64,000 bases of DNA. Origin: Polytrichum commune. Lineage: Eukaryota; Streptophyta; Polytrichopsida; Polytrichales; Polytrichaceae. Under the pieces are notes generated by a model that searched no databases, was not told the DNA's origin, and saw only the letters and a list, made by a program, of their open reading frames with translations. Both the position numbers and the translations under genes were made by a program. Positions 28,302 through 40,007 of the stretch are shown piece after piece (position 1 is the first letter of the stretch; the number at the start of each line of letters is the position of its first letter). The DNA is taken from positions 17,732,001 to 17,796,000 of the forward strand of contig OX485803.1 in the NCBI GenBank assembly GCA_950295325.1. Direction: 5' to 3'.

Positions 28302-30010
28302 TGATTTCAACACAGTTGCAGATTTCAATAGTCATCAATACGCACACCATCCACGTTGATGATTGGTGTGTAGCATATATCCACTTGGGGGAAATAATCT
28401 CAGATTTTTGGAGTATGTCTTGTCACATGTTGCGGGCAGGATGACATGAGTAGATTGGAAGACAAGAACATCCAAGGCAATATGATCTTCCAAGCTTCAC
28501 AAGTGCTAGCAGTCTTTGCAACAATGTCCAATGCTGCCTTTTTCTGATACTGATGTTCGATCCAGTTCGACAGTTGGGATGTGTCGGTGCATATGAGCTC
28601 ATACTGGAGCATGTACCCATGGTAGAGAATACCTAGATGTCTCGTATTCTTTGATGTTGTAGGTCTCGTACTACAGGGAGGATCACAAAAGTCTACTGAA
28701 AAACTTTCAATAAACCACAAAACTCTGAGCTTCACAAGTGGTGACAGTCATGCAACTATGTTGATAGTTGCATTGTTTGTTTGTCAGAGTTGAATGTAGG
28801 TGGACAGGCGGATTTTGCCTCCGCTCTGAGTCTTAGAATATAATTTCTGATGTGGTGTAATATCCAGAAGTGATGTGAAATTGTGAGCAAACTGCTGCAG
28901 CTGCTGGCAGCTTCCACAACCAACAGTAAAGAAAAACGTGAGTAATTCTTGGTGTTGTCTATTGCTGCTTTGTCCATGATTGGGATACAAGCTGGACGTT
29001 TTGTTCGAATTTGAGCTCTTTTCATGTCGAGCATCATCTCTTTGGTATGTTTATAGCTGACATGCTTGGGCCTCCATATCCCTTTCTGCTTAATGAAGTG
29101 TGCTTCTTTTTGAGATTCACCTTTCTGTGAAGTTTGCTCGTCGTGGCAACCAGAAATAGAGTCAACACAATAGCCACAAATCAAGTAATTAGTAAACGAT
29201 ATTACTCACTTTCCTACTCTCCACTCCTGGTGTGCAGGTGTCACAAACTGAGACCACAACCATTAAACAAGAAGCTAAGGAAGACGCGGACAATGTACAT
29301 AATATACTCTCTTCTTTGTGTGCTACTTAAGTACACTGTCTTGCGTGGGTGGGAAACTAGTAGGAGTTAATGAAAATGGGCATGTGCATTGTCATGCAGT
29401 CATGCAGTTGGTCAACATTTCAAGAGCTGCAAGCAGCACCTGCGTGTCAAGTGCACAAGTTATTGCAGTTCAAAATCAGTGTGGCCCCCATGTACATACC
29501 GGAATTCTTGGAACTGATCATTCTCACGTATGGTGTACTCCCACAATGTCCACAATTGAAGATTGCTACACTGATTATCCCAATTAGCGTGTGTTACTAT
29601 CTGGAGTGGCAAGTGCAACGACATCTTACTCAGGAGTTCAATTTTGACTAACGAAAGTTCGATAGGTTCGGACATTGTAGAACATAAATGACTTTGCTTG
29701 CTGGAATTCACATTAAATAGTTATAGCACTGTGTAACTCCGAATAGGAACATGCACTAATTGGGATATCGGTGTCCTGGCTGCAAGAAGCTTGCTTCGTG
29801 GAGATGATTTTTGATCAGCACTGATAACAAGCTGGGACAAAGAAGCAACAAATTCAAGATGAGAAGTGAAGGCCCACCCCCACTAGACGCTTGCAGCGTT
29901 GCCCTTAACAGCGTAAGTGGGCCTGGGTAAATGTTACTGTGGTGAAAATTAAATATCCTGTTTATGGAAAAAAATCTCCAAATGACGTAATTACTTGAAC
30001 GCATGAATCC
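28302..30010. other. Intergenic; no supported gene, weak coding-like stretch on the minus strand
   Basis: On the minus strand 29,184-28,756 and 28,735-28,400 are open for 142 and 111 codons, with a fairly protein-like composition (for example GIWRPKHVSYKHTKEMM). No family is recognised and splice-site logic could not be made to work. A short phrase, CTTCACAAGTG, occurs near 28,495 and 28,732, hinting at an internal duplication. This may be a decayed gene or merely chance. Confidence 0.3.
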
Positions 30011-30014
30011 CTAA

Positions 30015-30172
30015 TAGCCCACCCACACTCACTGGTGCGGGCCACTAGTGAATGGTGAGTACCAGCATTGGTTGCAACTAATGGCTCTCATTGGCTAAAC
30101 TGGTTCTAAAAGTGGCCCTTGTTGGTAGGAATCGTTCACTGGTGGCCCGCACCAGTAAGTTTGCGTGGGCTA
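30015..30172. mobile_element. MITE of 158 bp with TAA duplication (PIF/Harbinger-like)
   Basis: The inverted ends start TAGCCCAC and continue ACTGGTGCGGGCCAC on both arms, pairing over about 38 bp with four or five mismatches. The flanks show a 3-bp direct repeat TAA on each side (30,012-30,014 and 30,173-30,175), the size and sequence favoured by PIF/Harbinger elements. Non-coding. Confidence 0.75.
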
Positions 30173-30305
30173 TAACTCTACATTGCATGTTCAATAAGTT
30201 ACAACAGGGTGAGAGTCCGATGCGTCCATAGAAACAGAAGGCAATCTTGCAGTTTTATCATCCAATGCATTTTACCTTGGGCCCACTTATTATTGGCGTC
30301 TACAG

Positions 30306-30646
30306 TGATTGTCCCAATTAGCGAGGGTGGCATTATTTCCCAATGCACACACTATTTAGCCCAGTCTCAAAATTACCTTGGGTTGAAATCTTCACTAAGT
30401 GACACTAAGTGACACTAAATTCATGAATACATGAAAAGTAGTGTGTGCTAGTGAATAGTACCAAGTGCCGGTACTTTCAATGAATAGTGCTACCATGAAA
30501 GATCATTTTTGGTGAATAGTGCCAGGACGAACATTGCTTCCTAGATCTTTTGGTGGCACTAATTCCATAGCATAAAGAAATTTAGTACCACCTTCACTAA
30601 TTTCCCACACCCCCTATTAGCCCTCCCTCGCTAATTGGCATAATCA
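30306..30646. mobile_element. MITE-like element, about 341 bp
   Basis: The left end TGATTGTCCCAATTAGCGAG matches the reverse complement of the right end TGATTATGCCAATTAGCGAG at 18 of 20 positions. The core phrase CCCAATTAG also recurs alone near 29,578 and 30,835, so related sequences are scattered here. The interior holds repeated words TGACACTAAG and GTGAATAGT. No clear target duplication. Confidence 0.55.
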
Positions 30647-31051
30647 ATGTAACATGGCCAAGGCATGAAAAATCCAGAGGCATAATGTCGCTCGACTGCT
30701 CGACATTACGGTTTTCCCTTGGTTGCAAGTTATGTGAAGTTCAAACAAGCTTATCTCTGCTCCAACATCCTTCTTTCCTTTGTAACTACATGCATTGCAA
30801 TCAAATTAGCTTAAATCGTTAGTACCTTGATTATCCCAATTAGTGCGAAAAAAGAAGAGACAAAAAGAAAGCTGAGGCGTTGATCATATTGGCAGCTTAT
30901 GAAACATGGGCATTTAGAAATTTCAACTGAAGGTAGTTGAATCAACTGAAGGTAGTTGAATGGACTCAGGATTCGATGATACAAATGTTACATCTAGAAA
31001 TAGAAAGATTACTGCAGAACAAAGAAGAGTTGCAAGGGCAAATAGAGGCGA

Positions 31052-31183
31052 CTAGAAGAGATTGGCGGTTCGAATCCCGGCAGTGAAATCTCCTCTCTAC
31101 TTGACGGAAAACTTGCCAGGTGGTCAACTGCCTCCTGTCCTTGGCGTTGGCCTGTCGGCCTTCTGTCTCAAAAAAAATTAAAA
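31052..31183 (+). mobile_element. 5'-truncated tRNA-derived SINE with 12-bp target duplication
   Basis: It contains a Pol III B box (GGTTCGAATCC) near 31,068 and ends in an A-rich tail. It is flanked by the direct repeat AAATAGAGGCGA at 31,040-31,051 and 31,184-31,195. The A box is missing, so the 5' end is truncated, as expected from incomplete target-primed reverse transcription. The body is C/T-rich with the phrase GCCAGGTGGTCAACTGCC. The family is not named. Confidence 0.8.
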
Positions 31184-31746
31184 AAATAGAGGCGATCACA
31201 CTCCCAATCAGGAACCATCATTTGGAATCAAAGCTCTTCTAGCACAACCAGTGATTGGGGAGATTGTTTGGGCATTCATAATCAGTTGAGATCCTAGTGT
31301 ATGAGATCAATTTGGATATGATCCCATTACATATTTATGTTGTCTTAAGTATTGATTGATACGTATTTATATAACTACACTAAAATTAGACCATAGTTCA
31401 TATAATTGTGATGATGCATTAATGATATTATGTTGAAAGATCTTTATGAAGAAGAAAAGCATCATATAAGAAGGGTTCGAGGATTAAGAGAAATAATAAG
31501 CTTTGAGATAAAGATGCCAAATGCCTTCTCAAAGGTTGTTAGAAAAATTGAAAGTTAGTAGAGGTGTTGTTACACATGTGAAGAGGAAATCTCCGCTACA
31601 TGGAAAGAGGATATCCAACAATGATTTGGTGGTTATAAAATTGATTGCTACCTACGTCTTGGCGGAAAGAAACTCCGCTAACGGAGAACGGCAATTAAGA
31701 GAGTAGAAAGAAGAGTTGAGAGAGAAAAAGTTTTTGGATAGAAAAG

Positions 31747-31960
31747 CTACTTGATTACTTGGTTATTTGGCCACTTGATGTTTTGGAGGAAAGTTAAGTT
31801 GCTACTTGGCTGCTTAGCTACTTGGTTACTTGGTTACTCAGTTACTTGGCTACTTGATCACTTGGTTAACTTATAAGAGAGTTACTTGGATACTTGGATT
31901 ACTAGGCTACTTGGCAACTTGGTTGCTCAAAATACTTAGCTACTTGGAGGAAAAGTAGAC
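31747..31960 (+). repeat. Degenerate octamer repeat (GGTTACTT/GGCTACTT)
   Basis: About twenty imperfect copies of an 8-bp unit, in places perfectly in phase for 40 or more bases, with interruptions. No gene is associated. Confidence 0.8.
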
Positions 31961-33500
31961 TAGCTACTTGAGAAGAAGAAGAACTTGTTACTTGGCCACT
32001 AAACTACTTTATGGAAGGTAACTAGCTATTTAAAGGAGAAAAGAGACAATTGTGGCACATGAAGAAGTTACAACACTACAATGTATGAGAAGAAGTTAAT
32101 GTAGTGCTCAACTACCTCTTGAAGAGGCATCTTTGAGTCACTGTTTGGAACTTAGTATTTTCTCTCGATTTTCAATCCCCCTTATACGATAGTTTTGTTC
32201 TCAACCTATTGACATTAGTGTTTTGGAATTGCAAATACATGTGATATAGTCTATTTTAATAAGTGTATTGCACTCTTAGCTATAAATGGATTACATTCTA
32301 TTTCTAACAAATCCTCTTAATTTATGATAGTTCAGTTATAAATAGCCACAATTTGTAGTCATTGTATCTCAGTGCCAATTATAAAAATATTACCATCTTA
32401 TTTTTAAACATAAAAATCTAATAACAATTTTTTCAATATAATTATATACTCAGTTTCATCATAATAAAGATCACGTCATAACACCTTTTTATATTCATAC
32501 CACTCGTTGGATTAATTTCCTTAGGCAATCAATCATGTAAATTTCCTTAGGATTTTGACTCTTAGATAACATAGGTTCAAGAATCATTATAATATGAAGA
32601 ATGATATGCAAGGAATTAATTATGATTTGGTTCATGTTAAGCAATCGATAACTCTAGACTCATAGTGACATTGATTGAGGAAGATACATGTGTTCAATTA
32701 TCCAATGTCTTTCCATGCAACCTCATACATTCTCATTCCAATATTCTTTAGTTTTCTCTTTCTCTCTATAATTTCCTTAATATCTTGAATCTTTTTTTTT
32801 CTCTCTCTCTCTCAATTGGTGAACTCTAAATCTTCATTAGTCTCTCAAGTATCCAACTCCACTCACCAACTTTGTAATGCAACTATTCTGAGCTCATGTG
32901 AGCTTCTATGATCTCTCATTACATAATTGCCTTTCAACACTTACAATTTCTCTCGCTACATGTGCGTCTTTGTAATTCACTCCTTACACAATTGCCTTTC
33001 AACTCTTACAATTTCTCTCACTTCTTGTAAGTTTTATAATCATTTTTCAATAATACTCAATTTCCAACTCATGTGACTATCTCACCTCGTGTGAGTTTCT
33101 ATTCACAACACCCGTCAAATCTCTCAATCACAATCGACTTGATGATGTCTATGATATCAATTACTTTGCCTCTACCTCAAATAACTAAGAAGAAGTTTGA
33201 GCTTGAAGCTCTTGTATTCATAATGGTAAAGATACAAAGGACCTAGCTCACTCTCATAGCCTATCTCTCGTGATAAAAGGTATGCTAATCCTAATCCTAA
33301 TTCTATATGTAGTGAGAGGTGGCGCCTAACATGTGCTATCCTCCTAGATGCCTCTATCTTCCATTTCTTTAAGAAGATAAGTGATGCTCCTTCAAGATCC
33401 TCAAAAGAGAACATATGTCCTTCATTTTCTTTTTCATCCATAGTATGGTAGATTATGTCCTAGGATCTACTTATTACTATCCAGGTACGGGGGAATTTTA
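31961..33500. other. Intergenic, no gene recognised
   Basis: AT-rich, with a CT-rich tract near 32,790-32,815 and repeated phrases such as TTGCCTTTCAAC and CTTACAATTTCTCTC around 32,925-33,020, suggesting a local duplication. No coding homology. Confidence 0.45.
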
Positions 33501-33503
33501 AGA

Positions 33504-34448
33504 GTACCGTACCTTAAGGGCAGGTTCGGCACAAAATAATTCTAAAAATAGATGCCAAAAATTTTGGAAAATTATTGGCATTTTTTGCCGAATATAAAAT
33601 TAATTATTTTTCAAAATTGCCGAAAAGTAAGAAATTTTACTTCTCACTAGAGTTTTACTTACAGTGGAAGCATATGTGAATTTTGAAAGAGAGAAGGTGC
33701 TCCTTTTGTAGTCAAGCTCACTTACATTAGTCCACAAAGAATATGGGTTAAGTAGCAAGACTCTAGGTGAGGCTTTTCAAATGTGTTGTACACAAATTTT
33801 TGGAGTCCAATTGAGCATAGAAGATGAAGTTTTATAGAATTTTGTCCAACTAACAAAAGTTGAGAAATCAATCCTTCTTCCACCTCCAACAAGTTTTGTG
33901 TCAAAATAAGTCTTTATGCAAAAGATATGGACAAAACATTGCAGCCGTGTAAAGATCAAAAAATTAAAATGCGTTCATAACAGTTTTTCGGAGCTCATTT
34001 GTGCATAGAAGATCAACTTTTTTGGAATTTTTTTGGTCTAAGAAAAGTTTAGAAATCAAGTAATCTTTCACCTCCAAGAAATTTTATGTCATTTGAAGAC
34101 TCTATGCAAAAGTTATGCATGTTATAAAAATGAAGTCTAACTCGGTGCTTCACCTCAAAGTTTACATATCCCATATGCATTGTTGAACACAACTCCGCTC
34201 TACTTGCATAAAGCACAGAGCATTCTCAACTCTTCACTCACATCTTACTTGTCATTCAATGCAAGAGAGATGTACAAGATATAAGCTTAAATAGAAAATG
34301 AAAAATGAATTTAAGCTGAATTTTTAAAAATTAAAAGAAAAAATTGCCGAAAATATGAATATGCTATTTTTAAGTGCCAAACCTACTTTTTGAACTTTAA
34401 TTAATTATTCGGCTAACATGTGTCGAAGCTGCCCTTAACGTACGGTAG
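33504..34448. mobile_element. Non-autonomous element of about 945 bp with inverted ends
   Basis: The left end TACCGTACCTTAAGGGCAG matches the reverse complement of the right end TACCGTACGTTAAGGGCAG with one mismatch, and the match continues through TTCGGCACA/TTCGACACA. Next to both ends the sequence is rich in ATTGCCGAA words. The interior holds an approximate tandem duplication of about 205 bp (GCATAGAAGAT in both units). No coding capacity and no clear target duplication. Confidence 0.6.
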
Positions 34449-36179
34449 TCCAAGAAGTCGTTTCTTGGCTCTTATTCCCTTCCACCTCCGGGTTTCCTCA
34501 CCTATGTGGCCGAATGGTATGTAATTAATATGAAGCATATGAATCCTAAGTGGCTTGCTATGTGGATTACTCTTTTCTAATGAATTCACCAATCTTAAGT
34601 GTCTTGCTAATAGTGAATGTGGTCCACTACTCAATTATCACTAGTTGTGCAATTGACTCACTGATTCTAAGTGGCTCACTAAACCTTAGTTACGATGGCT
34701 TACTAATAACCAGGAACTTAATGGTTCCCCCCTCAATACCCTAGTGGTATCCGAGTTTATTACCTGTTTGATGACCAGATAAAACCCGGTAAAATGGGGG
34801 TTGATACACCAACCTCCCCAGCTCCTTGGTGGTATAAATGGGTTTGGTGCCCGGGACCACCATGGCTTTTGTTGTCTTTGTGTCTACTGCTCCTCCTTCT
34901 GTCTCCACTTCCGTTCCAGTGTTGGTTGGTCTGTGGCTCCCGCTCCCGCTATGGTGTTGGCAGCCTTTGTGTCTGATCCCGATCCCACTATATTGTTGGT
35001 GAACTTTGACCATAATTAAAGGTCAACCACATGAATATGGTTAAATTTTTTGGTCAAACCAAATGGGTTGGTGTGGTCGATTGAAAGCTGGTCATAGTTT
35101 TTTTACCCTTGCCTTTTGGACTTCAAATTTTACTTAGTTATTTTGTTTATTGTACTCATGTTCCTATGGTTGACAAGCAAGGTAAAGTGGACTAGAAAGT
35201 GGCTCCAATGTAAGTGTCTATGGAAAGGAAAAACACCTCAATAGCAAGAAAGTTATACAAACATGACCACTCATTCAATGGACACAATATAAGACGTCCT
35301 CTACATAGCCCTTAAGAATATAAAGTTTGAAAAGGGAAAAAAGAAAGAAAGAAAGAAAGAAAGAAAAAACAATATATGTATATGTGTGTGTCTCCCTCTC
35401 TCTCTATATATATGAAAATTATGTTTGAAGAGTAGATCTGAGATTCACATTTGAATGTACTTCTCATTACTAGACCTACCCTCAATGCATAGATATTTTG
35501 GTATCTTATTGAAGTTCATAATATATCTAAGAGCACCACAAATATCCTTTTATAAAACTGTCATTTTAAATGTATGTTCTCCTCCACTTTTCAACTACTT
35601 TCTATTTTGACAAGGTATTTGCATCACTTTTACGTCATACACATCTTCCTCAACTTTAATTTTATATTTCATATGATGTCAAAAGTTATGAACTATAATA
35701 TCTTATCTTTGAATGAAAAACAAAAACAATTTCATGCAGATATTTTTATTTATACTTTTACTTTCCATTTTATAATGATTGAAGTTAGTTCACTTCACCT
35801 TACTTGCACCCACTTGACCTTCATGTTTGTTGTGGCAATCATGACATACAAGTTGGTTGACTGGCATTTTCATAATATGTTGAATTTGCAAGTCGACATA
35901 CTGTAACATGATTTAGTAAGCCTTTCATGCATGATTGCCGCCTCGTGAGGCAAATTAAAAAAATTAAAATCTTATGGGTCGGCAGACCGGTCAACTTGTT
36001 GGTATACCAGAGATTTTATTTTTATTTTTTTATGGGGTGGATTGGTCAAACCCTGACAATTTCATCGCTTCATGTTAGCTTTGCCATTCGATCTGCCAGC
36101 CTGCCCCAACAAAAATTATTGAAGTAAAATAACAAATCCACCGGTCAAGTCGAACTCATTAGTTAAGTGAAGTCGAATA
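34449..36179. other. Intergenic, no gene recognised
   Basis: No supported gene. A (GAAA)n microsatellite lies at 35,336-35,366, followed by short AT and CT runs. Confidence 0.5.
35336..35366 (+). repeat. (GAAA)n microsatellite
   Basis: Six or seven tandem AAAG/GAAA tetranucleotides followed by an A run. Confidence 0.9.
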
Positions 36180-36378
36180 TTGACTAGGTACTCTATTTTG
36201 TCTAATTAGTATGGATTACCATTCAGAGTTACGTGTTGCTATAATTTTTTGACCAAGATTATCCATATTTTACTAACTAAGCTACATCATATTTTTTGGT
36301 GTGCATACTAACTATTTATGTTATTTGGGTAAAAAGTAGTAACCCACACTAATTAGACAAAATAGTGTAGTCAAAGTC
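36180..36378. mobile_element. Short foldback/MITE-like element, about 200 bp
   Basis: A perfect 18-bp inverted pair, CTATTTTGTCTAATTAGT at 36,193-36,210 and its complement at 36,348-36,365, extends on both sides with few mismatches to roughly 40 bp (TTGACTA outside, TGGATTAC inside). AT-rich, non-coding. Confidence 0.6.
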
Positions 36379-36419
36379 AATTGGTCAAAAAACATTATAT
36401 ATTTTTTTGACCTCGTTCT

Positions 36420-36910
36420 ATCGTATATGATACCTGTCGCGCACCTCTCCATAAGGAGTGCCCGAAACACCATGGGCACAAGGGGGACCCTGGAGTGACA
36501 CCCGGGACTTGTGGTGCCGTTGGTGAGAGGGCCCAAGTGATCCTAGTGTGGGTGAGGGCCCCGGGCGTTGGGAACGCCTCCTACCCATGGAGACTAGGAG
36601 TCATGAGGGTGAGGCCATGAGCTATGCGTAGCTTATGGCATGTTGATTGTAGAATGCTCAAGAACACCTCAATCGGAGGTGTGAGCTAGGAGATATGGCA
36701 ATTCGAGTGGGGCGTTGTCCTGGGACAGCGCCCTGGTACAGCAGTGGCTTGGGAGTGGCTCCCGGGAATGTCAAGGTTTGAACATGCATAACTTCCTCAA
36801 TACGTGCCTGAATCGGGCAAAGGAGGAGTCCATTGGCATTTACGTGAAACGTAGATGCTGATCCAACAATCTTATGACACAGAAAATAAGCAAATTGGGA
36901 ATACGGACAT
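36420..36910. other. GC-rich block, possibly a retroelement relic
   Basis: The block is much richer in G and C than its surroundings, with sharp changes at both sides, so it was probably inserted. The phrase style around 36,770-36,860 recalls untranslated parts of plant LTR elements, but no paired LTR, primer-binding site or coding remnant was found. If it is such an element it is an old, isolated fossil fragment. Confidence 0.25.
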
Positions 36911-37299
36911 TCAAACTGTTAATCACTTTTTGAACATACTCTGCACCAAGGAGTTTACATGCCTCGATCGTACTAGCACGTTAAAATCTAGGCATGCTCT
37001 CTTCATGAAATAAGTGAGTTTTTCAATGTAGAAGGTAAAGCATTAGATTTCTCGTAGTCAATAAAAATATAATGGAAGAGGCATGAAATAATGAGGTTAG
37101 AATAAGGCTACAATGATAGTCCGAAGAGGGATGAGAGTTATCCCATATTGTTTGTATGAACCAATGAAAAGAAGAAAAGCAATAAAAGGCAAAACAAGGA
37201 GAACATGAGGTCATCTCACTCCAAGCATTGTTCATATGCCTTTGTGTATGTCTATATGCTTGTGCGATCTTATCTCTAGTCCTATTGATATCCAATACT

Positions 37300-38470
37300 C
37301 AACACCAAAAGAATTGACATATGTCATCATGCCTATTTTTAACTACCTCACAAAGAAACTTCCCTAAATGCTTAGAAGTCCGTCCAGAATGCAATCCCAA
37401 GTATTGACGCCTTAACATTGTAATTGTCAGATCCAATGTGGAGGCAATTGCAGTGATGTCCACATGATCATATTGAAGACTTTTATTGAGTTTGGCTTAC
37501 ATTAAGTAACAAGCTCGGCATGACCTTCTCGAAAGAGCATCAAATTGGCGTGTGCCGGTTTGATGCTCTTTCAAGAGCAAAGGTAATGCTATCTTTGAGT
37601 TTTCATTAGATTATTTTCAATCTATTTGGGTAGTTATTTTCAATGGTTAGAATAAATCATGTTGCTTTTTAAGACAAAATTAATGCCAAGTGGTGGTATA
37701 AGTTCTAATCTAGGCTAAATTACAATCTAAACAAATCCAAATAGCTAGAAAGCAACGGGAAAGTTGATGAGGTCAAAAAAATAGTTGCACTTTTTGGAAA
37801 AGTCTTTTGATATCCGCATTGGAAACCTTTTTGATATATTTTTGAAGCTACTATATTTGATTCATTATTCATTTATTCACCCACCCTTGCTTTGCAAACT
37901 TTTTCCTTCTTGTTGAGGTAATAATGCGGGTACTCAAAGGATGTCATGTTGGCATTGCTTCTTAATGTTATATGTTCAACTCAACAAAAAAAATTGTTAG
38001 AAAATGAACAAAAATTTAAAATTAAATGATATCACATTTTGATACCAAATAGGCTCATGAATTTCCTATGCCTCGAGGATGGCTAACATATAATAAACCA
38101 AGCGGTCCATAATTCTTCCTTGAGATAACCACCAAACATTATGTATTTGTAAAATGACTCGAGCTTTGTCACAAAATGCTTCCAATAATCTTTGAATTAC
38201 CCTCCTTTGAATTGATGATTCACATCATTCATACACTTGATTAGCTGCTTGAACTATGAAATTTAAATCCGGAAAATACATATCAGCATCTTGCAGTGCT
38301 CAAGCTTCTCAATGAGCAATACAATGAATACCCTTCAATTGAGATACATTTTCCCTCAATCTCGCAACTAGTTCTTGTCATTCTCTTGTCATCTATAGCT
38401 ATAACAACGAGTTTATGAAGATCCAAACGCAACTTACTCAGAAGCCCAAGTATGGTCGTAAACATTCATG
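37300..38470 (-). pseudogene. hAT-like transposase relic
   Basis: Read on the minus strand from about 38,465 downward, successive fragments recall the order of a hAT/ZNF862-type protein: LVVIAIDD near the DDE-type core start, an IEGYSLYCSLRS block standing where IHC-x-AH-x-x-AL is usual, YVFSGFKF, and then FVHFLTIFFVELNI, which fits the conserved hydrophobic helix before the C-terminal part. Stops and frame changes are frequent, so it is a heavily decayed DNA transposon. The assignment rests on remembered family pattern, not on a search. Confidence 0.35.
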
Positions 38471-38694
38471 CTCCAAAACATTCATGCTCCAATACCTCAC
38501 ACAAGTGGCATAAGCTCAACATATTTAACCAAAACATATATTTCTTTTGTTTTGCTCAGGTATACAATACTTATAATCAAATAAGGTTCATTGTTCGATC
38601 AGTGGCTTCATCCACTAGTATTGAAAATACAAAACCACTTCACCATAAATGCTTACATATAGGTGGTGCACAATCAATAGAACATAAGGTAGAG

Positions 38695-39001
38695 GGGCCC
38701 TTTCCCGCTCGAATTTCAGATTGGCATGTTCATTGGGGAGTTATTAAGGGGGAATCAATCTTGGAAGATGTGCAAAGTACATTGGAAATTGGACCAATTG
38801 GAAAAATTAATTTTGGATTAATATTGAATTAGTTATGAATTTTGGAAGGAGAACTCATAGGGGTACCCAAAACCACTCACCCCAAAAATGTACACCATGA
38901 TTACATAGAAATTTGAGGTTGGAAGCTATAATGTACCTCTTGTTTGGATAGGTCTAGTGACCAGTTTAAGGACCCGAGCGGGAAAGGGCCCCTCTACCTT
39001 A
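38695..39001. mobile_element. MITE of 307 bp with long near-perfect inverted ends
   Basis: TAAGGTAGAGGGGCCCTTTC at the left continues into CCGCTCG, and the right end carries its perfect complement, so the arms pair over 27 bp with almost no mismatch. A 3-bp repeat ACA borders both sides (38,692-38,694 and 39,002-39,004). The well-preserved arms suggest a young insertion. Non-coding. Confidence 0.7.
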
Positions 39002-39373
39002 ACACATTTTCCAAGCTCAAAAGTTACATTCTTACTAAGAAGTTACAGTACACTGTAATTAATGTCAAATGCTAATCCACACTAATTGAAATAAACATTG
39101 TAGTTCCAATGGACTGGTCCTAGATCTTGCAGACGTAGAATTTGAGTACCGTGTTGTGAATTGAAGGTGGTTTCAGTTATAAGTGATGATGAATCAAAGT
39201 CTTGTCACTCTTATCTCAAAACATATTACATTTCAATAAAGCAGTGAGACACTCCATTCCTTCAACCACATTTGGTTGAAGTGAGGCCGACACCACACAA
39301 CAAATCGAGTCCCGTTTTTCAAACTCATAAAGGGAAGAGTACTACGAGGTCACTAATACTTCTGAAGCTCATT

Positions 39374-39433
39374 AGGGTGTTCTACGAACATACACTTTAT
39401 TCACTCCGGCCTCCTCTGGAGACTGGAGTTCTT
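39374..39433 (+). mobile_element. 5'-truncated copy of the non-LTR element's 3' end, with 15-bp target duplication
   Basis: 56 bp match 20,758-20,813 with two differences, covering the terminal hairpin and the beginning of the CTT tail. The direct repeat CTTCTGAAGCTCATT lies on both sides (39,359-39,373 and 39,434-39,448). Both differences are C-to-T at CpG sites, as expected from methylation-driven decay. This is an insertion by target-primed reverse transcription that stopped almost at once. Confidence 0.85.
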
Positions 39434-39614
39434 CTTCTGAAGCTCATTCGAGCACCAGACCAGAACTTAAAATGCTGCATCAATCACACAAAGACACAAC
39501 AACGTCTCTTGATCTTGCAGTTCGTGTGCAACCTTGACGTAGGTCGAAGAGTTTGACGATGATTGTGCTTTTCACATGAAACTCATACATTGTGTGGATC
39601 ATAGGAAATCTCAA

Positions 39615-39778
39615 CACAAGGAGCATTTGGGAATTTCTCGCATGGGAAAAGGGATGGTTTTCCCACTATGAACATTCCCACCTTGACATAATTCCCTCCT
39701 TTGGAATGGAATTCTTACGTTTTTCCCATACACAAGAGGGAGTTGTGCCAAGAGGGTATGTTGTAAATCCCCCTTGTG
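39615..39778 (-). mobile_element. CACTA-like MITE, copy 1 (164 bp, TSD CAA)
   Basis: The inverted ends start CACAAGG and read CACAAGGAGCATTTGGG at one end and CACAAGGGGGATTT at the other. It is flanked by CAA on both sides. It lies in the opposite orientation to the two copies downstream. Ends beginning CAC with a 3-bp duplication of variable sequence are the mark of the CACTA superfamily. Confidence 0.85.
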
Positions 39779-40007
39779 CAAGTACTTTCGACTGTCAACG
39801 GAAGTGAATTCTCTATGAACGATCTCAAGTTTTTGCATTCCTTCAAGACAGCAAGGGATCTGCTCACTCGAAATTTATTCTGGATGTGAACTACTAACAT
39901 GAGAAGGGAGTACCTTTAGGTTCGATGATGAGGACCACAAACAGTGCAGAGTTAGGAGTTTACTAGAGTCCGCTCGCTCAGTGACACGGGATTCAGGTGC
40001 ACACAAG

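Noticed and set aside
28400-29184. A second gene on the minus strand downstream of the GH1 gene
   Set aside because: Frames look somewhat protein-like but no family, start or consistent splice sites could be found.
31068-31078. B box GGTTCGAATCC as a tRNA gene
   Set aside because: No A box, acceptor stem or anticodon arm can be found; A-tail and direct repeats show a SINE.
36420-36910. Complete LTR element
   Set aside because: Only an isolated GC-rich block; no second LTR, no primer-binding site and no gag or pol remnants nearby.
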